A stretch of DNA of 6,864 bases from the NCBI GenBank assembly GCA_018224505.1, contig JAGTVD010000304.1:1-6864 (forward strand), read 5' to 3'. The notes under the pieces are model-generated. The model saw nothing but the letters and a program-made list of their open reading frames with translations, was not told the origin of the DNA and searched no databases. Origin of the DNA: Desulfatitalea sp. (GTDB taxonomy: Bacteria > Desulfobacterota > Desulfobacteria > Desulfobacterales > Desulfosarcinaceae). The number at the start of each line of letters is the position of its first letter. Position 1 is the first letter of the stretch. The translations under genes were made by a program, and so were the position numbers. Positions 1 to 6,400 of this stretch are shown here, in pieces.

Positions 1-5
1 AAACC

Positions 6-31
6 TGTTCATAACTCCGGAGTTATGAACA
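6..31. repeat. Perfect 26-bp palindrome downstream of the rdgC-like operon
   Basis: The half-site TGTTCATAACTCC is followed directly by its exact reverse complement, giving a 26-bp dyad with no spacer. It ends 2 bp from the stop codon (TAG, complement of 34-36) of the minus-strand gene that finishes at 34. Read as RNA in that direction it can fold into a hairpin of about 11 bp with a CCGG-containing loop, in the place where a terminator would be expected. No good U-run follows it (the next bases are AGGTTT), so it is not a textbook intrinsic terminator. The alternatives are a dimeric DNA-binding site for a gene beyond the left edge, or a dispersed palindromic repeat. The palindrome is certain; its function is not. 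Confidence 0.6.
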
Positions 32-33
32 AA

Positions 34-597
34 CTATAAACCAGTTTTTGATCCGGGGGTCCCAAGGGTTTGTTCGGTGCGCAACCACAGTTGCAATGCC
101 GGGATAATTTTACCGCCCCAGTCGTCGGAGAGTCGTTTCTTTAGAAATTCAGCGTAGATTTTATTCATCAATTCAATAGGTTTTTCATATAAATAAATTT
201 TCTCTAGAATGGCACCTTCCAGGTCTGTTTCGGATGTCACGGGTCCAGTTTCGGGTAGTTTTATGCCGGACATTCCCAAGCTCTCGCCTTTGATAGCAAA
301 AACCCATTGTACAGGCCCACTTTTGTAAATCAACTGCAATTCTGTGATTAAAGCCCCTTTGGTCAGTGCCAGTACCGCTTCTTCCAATCCGGCGGCATCC
401 CCTTTGATGGTCAGGGTTTCTTTGCCGTTGCCCAGGCGGTTTTCAAGTACCATGCGATTGCCCACGGCCAAATCGACCAGTTCCGGATCACATTGGGAGA
501 GGGATTCCATTTCGTTTTCAATGGAAAACCAAAGCCAAGTGAGAAATTCATTTCCCAAAAAACGGTATCGGTTATATGCGACAGCGATATCAAGCAT
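34..597 (-). CDS. RdgC-like protein, C-terminal part (split from the upstream frame)
   Basis: This 187-aa protein is probably the C-terminal half of an RdgC-family recombination-associated protein. RdgC is a ring-forming DNA-binding protein that modulates RecA in E. coli. Residues 13-24 (FLGNEFLTWLWF) look like the conserved segment that opens the C-terminal region of deltaproteobacterial RdgC homologues. Residues 80-104 (KGALITELQL, then QWVFAIKG) line up with the E. coli RdgC stretch [20 protein letters not shown]. A helical tail with FLKKRL (151-156) follows. The start is the ATG at 597, preceded by GGAG (611-608) with a 10-nt spacer. It is in the same frame as the upstream rdgC-like gene, from which a TGA and five codons separate it. 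It may be translated as a separate subunit, or the pair may be a gene broken by a nonsense change. There is no signal peptide or membrane segment. The family assignment rests on recalled alignments and was not searched. Confidence 0.72.
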   Translation of the reverse strand: MLDIAVAYNRYRFLGNEFLTWLWFSIENEMESLSQCDPELVDLAVGNRMVLENRLGNGKETLTIKGDAAGLEEAVLALTKGALITELQLIYKSGPVQWVFAIKGESLGMSGIKLPETGPVTSETDLEGAILEKIYLYEKPIELMNKIYAEFLKKRLSDDWGGKIIPALQLWLRTEQTLGTPGSKTGL

Positions 598-612
598 GGG
601 GATTGTACTCCA

Positions 613-1227
613 TCACTCCTGGCTTTCATGGTAGGCCAGTTTTTCCAGGCTGTCTTTTTGGGCACTGGATAAGGTGTCGTTCAACATGGCCAGGGTGTAG
701 GGGATCTGCCGAATCAGGTGCAAACCAAAGGATTTGAAAAAAAGGGTTTCCAGTTGTTCATTGGCCGACTTGAGACTGGAAAAAAACCACAGGGATCCCT
801 GCTCATACTGCCAAACCACATCATACACATTGGGTGTCGCCGGTATTTTACGATTGAGCCGTTGGACCACCTGATCTTTTATGGCTGTTTTCTCTTCTTT
901 GGACAGAAAATCTCTGTTGGATTCCTTCAACCGTTTGGCCGATTCACTGGCCATATATTTTTGAAGAAGTTTGGTCGGCACCGATTTTTTGTCAATGCGC
1001 ATCCCGAAAACCATGTGGCTGCCCACGACAAATCGGGAGCCCTCGAAATCGGGATTGAAGGGATCCTGAAAAGAGGTCCACCCCACGGTTTGCTCAGACG
1101 GTTCATCGTCAATTTCGGTGATGGCGAAGCGTCTTAAAGCATTGGTCACCGTATCGATGATCGGTGTTTCCAATTGTCCGTTCACACGGTAGCGAATGAG
1201 GGATGTGGTTGCTGATAATAGTCCCAT
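613..1227 (-). CDS. rdgC: RdgC-like recombination-associated protein, N-terminal and central part
   Basis: This 204-aa protein belongs to the RdgC family (nucleoid-associated, binds DNA without sequence specificity, opposes RecA loading in E. coli). Comparison with E. coli RdgC supports this. VGW at 48-50 matches the KMGWVPP region. Residues 107-128 (FLSKEEKTAIKDQV, then RL) match the [21 protein letters not shown] helix. VYDVVW at 134-139 and the strand-helix SLWFFSSLKSANEQLETL at 145-162 match [26 protein letters not shown]. E. coli RdgC is about 303 aa; this frame stops at TGA (615-613) before the C-terminal domain, which continues in frame in the next ORF. The ATG at 1227 was chosen because homology begins there, AGGT (1236-1233) lies 5 nt upstream, and a promoter lies just beyond. 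The frame stays open back to 1455, but that extension is AT-rich, low-complexity and overlaps the promoter. It is probably expressed together with the downstream half. Confidence 0.85.
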   Translation of the reverse strand: MGLLSATTSLIRYRVNGQLETPIIDTVTNALRRFAITEIDDEPSEQTVGWTSFQDPFNPDFEGSRFVVGSHMVFGMRIDKKSVPTKLLQKYMASESAKRLKESNRDFLSKEEKTAIKDQVVQRLNRKIPATPNVYDVVWQYEQGSLWFFSSLKSANEQLETLFFKSFGLHLIRQIPYTLAMLNDTLSSAQKDSLEKLAYHESQE

Positions 1228-1277
1228 GGATGACCTGACATACCCTATAATGTGGATTTTAACTATAAAAACATCTA

Positions 1278-1306
1278 AATATAGCGGTTTTTGTAAAAAA
1301 AAACAA
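1278..1306 (-). promoter_or_regulatory. Predicted sigma70 promoter for the rdgC-like operon
   Basis: On the minus strand, a -35-like TTGTTT (1306-1301) is followed after exactly 17 nt by a -10-like TATATT (1283-1278). Transcription would start near 1271, giving a leader of about 44 nt before the ATG at 1227. It faces away from the plus-strand promoter about 57 bp to the right. This is a sequence-pattern prediction only. Confidence 0.5.
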
Positions 1307-1362
1307 GCGTTTTCTAAACGAGTGTGTTTTCCTGAGAATCGCAGCCAGACAGTTGCTGACGC

Positions 1363-1391
1363 TTGACACAATGCAGACAATTTTATATTTT
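1363..1391 (+). promoter_or_regulatory. Predicted sigma70 promoter for the aminomutase / EndoQ-helicase genes
   Basis: A perfect -35 hexamer TTGACA (1363-1368) is followed after 17 nt by TATTTT (1386-1391); a better hexamer, TATATT (1384-1389), lies at 15 nt. Initiation near 1398 would give a leader of about 200 nt before the ATG at 1598. That leader carries three inverted repeats. No other convincing plus-strand promoter was found nearer to the gene; TTGAAA at 1487-1492 has no matching -10. Confidence 0.45.
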
Positions 1392-1434
1392 TAAACCTTA
1401 CATTTCCATAAAAGGAATCGTATCCGAAGATCCA

Positions 1435-1476
1435 TTTTCCACCATTATTCGCCAAAAGTAATGATGGTTCGGAAAA
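1435..1476 (+). other. Long imperfect hairpin in the leader of the aminomutase gene
   Basis: TTTTCC plus ACCATTATT (1435-1449) pairs with AATGATGGT (1460-1468), a 2-nt bulge (1469-1470), and GGAAAA (1471-1476). This gives a 15-bp stem with one U-G wobble and a 10-nt loop (CGCCAAAAGT). No U-run follows, so it is unlikely to be an intrinsic terminator. It could stabilise the mRNA leader or be a remnant of a palindromic repeat. Confidence 0.4.
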
Positions 1477-1489
1477 ATTATCAATCTTG

Positions 1490-1571
1490 AAAAGTCAGAC
1501 GCCTTGCATTGTGCGACAGCATACCGGTTATGCGCCTCTACGGGTGTCGATTTTGACGATGGCTGACTTTT
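1490..1571. repeat. REP/MITE-like palindromic element with one shortened arm
   Basis: The outer arms AAAAGTCAG (1490-1498) and CTGACTTTT (1563-1571) are perfect 9-bp inverted repeats. Inside them CGACA (1514-1518) pairs with TGTCG (1545-1549), and GCATA (1519-1523) pairs with TATGC (1529-1533) around the loop CCGGT. The two inner stems are continuous on the left arm but separated by 11 nt (GCCTCTACGGG, 1534-1544) on the right arm, as if the left arm had lost the matching 11 bp. Terminal repeats plus a GC-rich central palindrome are typical of dispersed REP- or MITE-like intergenic elements, and 'gacttttta' ends are familiar in deltaproteobacteria. A structured RNA leader is the alternative reading. 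Copies elsewhere in the genome cannot be seen from this window. Confidence 0.45.
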
Positions 1572-1593
1572 TACACAACCACCAGGTGTAAAA
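1569..1593 (+). promoter_or_regulatory. Hairpin covering the ribosome-binding region of the aminomutase gene
   Basis: TTTTACAC (1569-1576) and GTGTAAAA (1586-1593) form a perfect 8-bp stem with a 9-nt loop, ending 4 nt before the ATG at 1598. The only Shine-Dalgarno-like sequence, AGGTG (1584-1588), lies at the loop/stem boundary. A competing hairpin pairs AGGT (1584-1587) with ACCT (1593-1596). The 5' arm also shares 1569-1571 with the outer stem of the preceding element, so the structures are partly mutually exclusive. This is compatible with translational control but unproven. Confidence 0.35.
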
Positions 1594-1597
1594 CCTA

Positions 1598-3394
1598 ATG
1601 ACTTCTCAACAGAACAAACGCCGATTAACCCATGTTTTTTCTACAGCTCCGGATTTATTAGAAATATTTATTTCCAAAGAAAATGTTGAAGAAAAGCGAA
1701 TCCGGATTCGCACCTGGTTGTCTCAACAATTGGACGACTGTTACGAGCAAAACAAGGAAATTCCGCCCCTGGAATATCTGTTGCGTCGCGATGCCATCGA
1801 TGTGTTTCGGAAAATTTTGTCACCGCGTAATGAAGCGTTGGCAGGTTATAGCATGCTGACATATGTCAACGATTTGCTGAACGGCGCTGCCCGGGCTGAA
1901 CACCCCAAACCCAGATCCGGGTTTTTTGCCGAATTGGAATATCTGCTCAGGGGTATCCTGGGTAAAAGTGGTATTTACGATGATAAAGTACCCGCCTTCA
2001 TTAAATACGAAGGAGTTAAGGCCGCTCGTTTGCGCTCCGCCGAGCTTTCTCGTATGGCGCGCGTCGCCAACGCACACATGGCAAAATATACTTGCGGACT
2101 GGAGCCGGATGCCGTACGACGCCGCAGCAGGAACAAATCCAGGATATTAAAACACTTTGACGCTACGGAACTGGAGTGGGGTCAGTGGCAATGGCATTTG
2201 CGCCACGCCATTCAGAAAGCCGACACACTTCGATCCCTGGTCAAGCTCAGCGAGGAAGAGTACGCGGCCGTGCAACTGGCCAACCGGGAAAAGATTCCGG
2301 TGGGCATCACACCCTATTATCTTTCCCTGTTCGACAATGAACCCGGAGGTTTGCGGGACCGCGCCGTACGCGCCCAGGTTCTTCCCAGCTTGCATTACGT
2401 GCGCCGGATGGCGCAGATGAAGGCGTGTGACAGCCAATCCATGGACTTCATGTTGGAGCGGGACACCTCACCCATCGAGGGGATTACCCGCCGCTATCCC
2501 AATGTGGTGATTCTGAAGCCGGTGCTCACGTGCCCCCAGATTTGCGTTTATTGTCAACGCAACTGGCAGATCGAGGATGTGCACTCCACCCAGGCGGTTT
2601 TGCAAAAGAACAAGCTGGATAAAGCCATTCAATGGATTGCAGATACCCCTGAAATCAATGAGGTGCTGATCACCGGCGGCGACCCCCTGTTGCTGTCCAA
2701 CACCCGTATCGAATCCATCCTATCTCGTTTGGCCGCACTGCCACAGGTCATTCGCATCCGCATCGGCACCCGCACGCCGGTGACACTGCCGCAACGGATC
2801 ACCGAAGCGTTTGTCCGCACCGTTGCCCGATACCATGTGCCGGGCAAGCGGGAGATCATTTTAGTCACCCATTTCGAACATGTTTATGAAATCACTCCCC
2901 AGGCCATGGAGGCCGTTCAGAAATTCCGTCGCTATGGCATGGAGGTGTACAACCAACTGGTGTTCACTTATTACAACTCCCGTAAATTCGAGGCCGCCCT
3001 GCTGCGCCAGAAATTGCGCCTGATCGGTGTCACGCCCTACTACACATTCAACACCAAGGGTAAAGAGGAAACCGACGATTTTCGGGTGCCCATCACCCGT
3101 TTGCTGCAGGAGCAGAAAGAGGAGGCGCGCCTGATGCCCGGCACGGTGCGCACCGATGAGATCGTGTTCAATGTGCCCGGACTGGGCAAAAACTATCTGC
3201 GCGCTTCCCAACACCGCGACATAATTTCCATTCTGCCCGATGGCCGGCGGGCGTACGAATTTCACCCCTGGGAAAAGAAGTTGGCCCTGGCCGGTACCTA
3301 TGTCTACCAGGATGTCCCTATTTACGACTACTTGAAACGTCTCAAGGCCGATGGTGAAGATCCTGCCGATTACCGCTCGATCTGGTATTACTGA
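1598..3394 (+). CDS. KamA-family radical SAM aminomutase (2,3-aminomutase-like, possibly acting on glutamate)
   Basis: This 598-aa cytosolic enzyme has the lysine 2,3-aminomutase fold, in which a [4Fe-4S] cluster, SAM and PLP move an alpha-amino group to the beta carbon. The KamA core starts near residue 193 (WGQWQW) and includes ITPYYLSLF. The cluster motif is C312-x3-C316-x2-C319, and R321 sits two residues beyond the last Cys, like the carboxylate-binding Arg134 of clostridial LAM. TGGDP (359-363) is the SAM motif, and PGLGK ends at K531, the likely PLP lysine. The two aspartates that hold the lysine side chain in LAM are missing: N525 replaces one, and the other maps to NTKGK (485-489). 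That pattern resembles glutamate 2,3-aminomutase, which would yield beta-glutamate, a known osmolyte. Residues 1-190 are an extension of unknown function, mostly helical in appearance. There is no adjacent acetyltransferase gene (ablB). The ATG at 1598 has only a weak, possibly hairpin-masked SD (AGGTG). KamA membership is secure; the substrate is inferred. Confidence 0.92.
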   Translation: MTSQQNKRRLTHVFSTAPDLLEIFISKENVEEKRIRIRTWLSQQLDDCYEQNKEIPPLEYLLRRDAIDVFRKILSPRNEALAGYSMLTYVNDLLNGAARAEHPKPRSGFFAELEYLLRGILGKSGIYDDKVPAFIKYEGVKAARLRSAELSRMARVANAHMAKYTCGLEPDAVRRRSRNKSRILKHFDATELEWGQWQWHLRHAIQKADTLRSLVKLSEEEYAAVQLANREKIPVGITPYYLSLFDNEPGGLRDRAVRAQVLPSLHYVRRMAQMKACDSQSMDFMLERDTSPIEGITRRYPNVVILKPVLTCPQICVYCQRNWQIEDVHSTQAVLQKNKLDKAIQWIADTPEINEVLITGGDPLLLSNTRIESILSRLAALPQVIRIRIGTRTPVTLPQRITEAFVRTVARYHVPGKREIILVTHFEHVYEITPQAMEAVQKFRRYGMEVYNQLVFTYYNSRKFEAALLRQKLRLIGVTPYYTFNTKGKEETDDFRVPITRLLQEQKEEARLMPGTVRTDEIVFNVPGLGKNYLRASQHRDIISILPDGRRAYEFHPWEKKLALAGTYVYQDVPIYDYLKRLKADGEDPADYRSIWYY

Positions 3395-3413
3395 GAAAAG
3401 ACAGACCGGTTCC

Positions 3414-6400
3414 ATGCATATCCTTGCCGATTTTCATGTGCACTCCAAGTATTCCCGGGCCACGGCGCGCAACCTTGATCTGGAAAACCTCTATATCGCG
3501 GCGCAGATCAAAGGAATCGACGTGGTCGCTACGGGCGATTTCACCCATCCGGCCTGGTGGGCGGAGATCAAAGCCAAGCTGGTGCCGGCCGAAGAGGGGC
3601 TCTTCGCCCTTACCCCGGAGATCGCCCGCGCCTGCGACGAGAAGGTGCCACCGTCCTGCCACCGTCCGGTGCGCTTCATTCTGGTCACCGAAATCAGTAA
3701 TATCTATAAAAAAGAGGGACGTACCCGAAAAAATCACAACCTGATCTTCATGCCCGATCTGCCGTCGGCGGAGCGCTTGAACTGGCGCTTGGACGCCATC
3801 GGTAATGTTCGCTCTGACGGCCGCCCCATTCTGGGTTTGGACGCCCGAAACCTGCTTGAAATTTTACTTGAAACAGATTCGCGAGGCTTTCTGGTGCCGG
3901 CCCACATCTGGACCCCCTGGTTTTCCTTGTTGGGATCCAAATCGGGTTTCGATTCGGTGGTGGATTGTTTCGAGGATCTAACGCCGCACATATTCGCCCT
4001 GGAGACCGGTCTGAGTTCGGACCCACCGATGAATCGCCGGGTTTCGGGGTTAGACCGGTTTGCCCTGATTTCCAATTCCGACGCCCACTCCCCGGCGAAA
4101 TTGGGTCGCGAAGCCAACCGTTTCGATACAGAAATGGGGTTTTCGTCGCTGCGTGCCGCCCTGGAGGGTACCGCACCCAATGGTTTTTTGGGAACCATCG
4201 AATTTTTTCCTCAAGAGGGTAAATATCATCTGGACGGCCATCGCAACTGTCAGTTCAGCTGTCCGCCATCCGAGACCCGGGCGCTGAACAACACGTGTCC
4301 GGTGTGTGGCGGTCCCTTGGTGGTGGGGGTACTCAACCGCATAGCGCAACTGGCCGACCGTCCTGAAGAGTCGGAGCTGCCGGCGGACAGACCCTTTTGC
4401 AGCCTCATTCCCCTGGAAGTGCTGCTGGCCGAAGTCTTGCAGTGCGGTGCCAATACCAAAACAGTGGGCAATGCATACTGGAAACTGCTGCTGCGGCACG
4501 GATCCGAATTGGAGATATTACAAAGTGTGGATCCAGAGGCCCTGGCGTCCAGTGGCGTGCCGCTGCTATGGGAAGCCATCGATCGCATGCGCAGGGGTCA
4601 AGTCCGTTTCGAACCCGGTTTTGATGGCGCCTATGGTCAGGTCGCCATTTTCAATGCCGCCGAACGTAAACGGCTGCTCGGCCAACAATCCCTTTTCGCA
4701 GGCCCGTATTGTGAACCGGCGTACCAACCCCGGCCGTGCGTCCCTATACCTTCTGCCCCGAAAGAGGCCCCAGTCCCAATAGCTCTCCGGCCCGTTGCCG
4801 TCCCCGAACGTCAAGGCCGGTTCATTCTCAATGCACAACAGCAACAGGCGGTGGATTATCCCGGCGGCCCCCTGCTCATAATGGCGGGTCCGGGAACTGG
4901 CAAGACCCGCACCATCACCTGCCGCATGACGGCCCTGATGGCCGATGGCCGGGTGCCGGCGGCGCATATTCTGGCCGTTACCTTTACCCTCAAGGCGGCT
5001 CGCGAGATGGAAACCCGCCTGGCCGCCATGCTACCGGTCGGCGCACCACAACCCACGGTGGGCACGTTTCACGCCCTCTGCTGTCAGTGGCTCCGTCAAA
5101 GGGCGGATGAACCGCCCACCACCATCATCGACGACGCAGGGCGTGTCCAGGTAATGGAAGATGCCCGGAGACTGGCCAAGGCCGACGGCCATTCGGTCTC
5201 CTTGTCGGTCAAGCGGGCCCTTGACAGCATCAGCCGGGCCAAGCAGCTGTTGCTGGGGCCGGACGAAGATCCGTCCAGGTTTGCCGTTTTCGGTGACCAG
5301 GGGGCGGCCATCGCATTGTTGTATGGCTATTATCAGCAGCTTCTGGCCGATCAACAACTGATCGATTTCGAAGGCCTGATTTTCCGAACGGTGGAGATCC
5401 TGCGCCGGGATGTGGCGTGGCGGGCTGCTCTGCAGCGACAATTTACCCACATTTTTGTGGATGAATTTCAAGATCTCAATGATGGTCAGTATGCGTTGGT
5501 CCGGCTATTGGCCCCCGATGATGGCGATATTTGCGTCATCGGTGATCCGGATCAGGCCATTTACGGCTTTCGGGGAGCCAATGTGGGCCATTTCAAGCGC
5601 TTCATGGCCGAGTATCCCGGCGCGCAGATGATCCACCTGAATCGTAATTACCGCTGCCCCCAGACCATCCTGAAGGCCGCGGAGGCGGTAATCCAGGCCC
5701 AACCGAACGGTTTGGCGGTCCAGGGCCGGACAGCGATGAGCGCGGCCGCGGCCGGCGGTCCTGCCATCACTTTTTTAGAGGCCGCCACGGCCCGTGCCGA
5801 AGCGGTGGCCATCGGTAAGATCATCGAACAGATGGTGGGGGGTACCGGGTTTCAAGCCATCGATTTCGGCAAAACCAGTGGTGTCGGCAAGTCGTGCAGT
5901 TTTGCCGATTTTGCCGTTCTCTCCCGCACCGGCGCCGAGGCCCAGTCCATCGCCGAAGTGTTGACCCGGGGCGGCATACCGTGCCTGTTGGCCAACAAGG
6001 AGCGCCTTGTGCAGAAACCGCCTGTGGCCAAACTGCTGGCCGCCTTGCGGATGGCGGCCGACCAGGGCACCTATGGCGATCTGGATCACCTGACCGACCT
6101 GGTGGTCCCCGGCATCGGCGCCCGGACGCTCGGCCGATTCAAGGTGTGGGCCCAGGGGCGTCGCATGCCGTTGACCCTGGCCCTGCAAGCCGCCACACGC
6201 ATACCCATCGAGGGGATGCGACCACAGCGTCAACATCGCCTGGTGGCGTTGATACGACTTTTTCGCACCCTTGCCGATGCCACCCGGGGGCAGTCTGTGG
6301 CCGATACGATTCAAAAGGTAGTGTCTGAAACAACACTATACCATCGTATCGATGCGGACGATTATCAAACGGTGTTATCCCTGGCGGACGTCGCCGGCCA

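Noticed and set aside
613..615. TGA as a selenocysteine codon joining the two RdgC halves
   Set aside because: RdgC has no known redox role, the second half has its own GGAG site and ATG, and no clear SECIS-like hairpin is seen after the TGA. Mutation or a natural split is simpler.
718..1137. Plus-strand open frame opposite the rdgC-like gene
   Set aside because: It is antisense to a gene with family similarity, and its translation shows no domain; it is a shadow of the minus-strand coding sequence.
1342..1358. Possible operator CAGCCA-N5-TTGCTG just upstream of TTGACA
   Set aside because: The arms are short and contain a mismatch, there is no second copy in the window, and it matches no SOS-type box I recognise.
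1228..1455. Upstream extension of the rdgC-like frame to an ATG at 1455
   Set aside because: The added 76 residues are low-complexity, do not resemble RdgC, and overlap the predicted promoter. The ATG at 1227 has AGGT at the right distance and begins where family similarity begins.
1531..1550. Lysine riboswitch (L box), suggested by GTAGAGGCGC on the minus strand near a KamA-family gene
   Set aside because: The motif is on the strand opposite to the aminomutase transcript, and the rest of the conserved L-box core is not visible. The palindromic element explains it better.
3351..3413. Earlier ATG at 3351 for the EndoQ-helicase
   Set aside because: It would overlap the end of the aminomutase by 44 bp and add 21 residues before MHxxADFHVHSKYS, where EndoQ proteins start.
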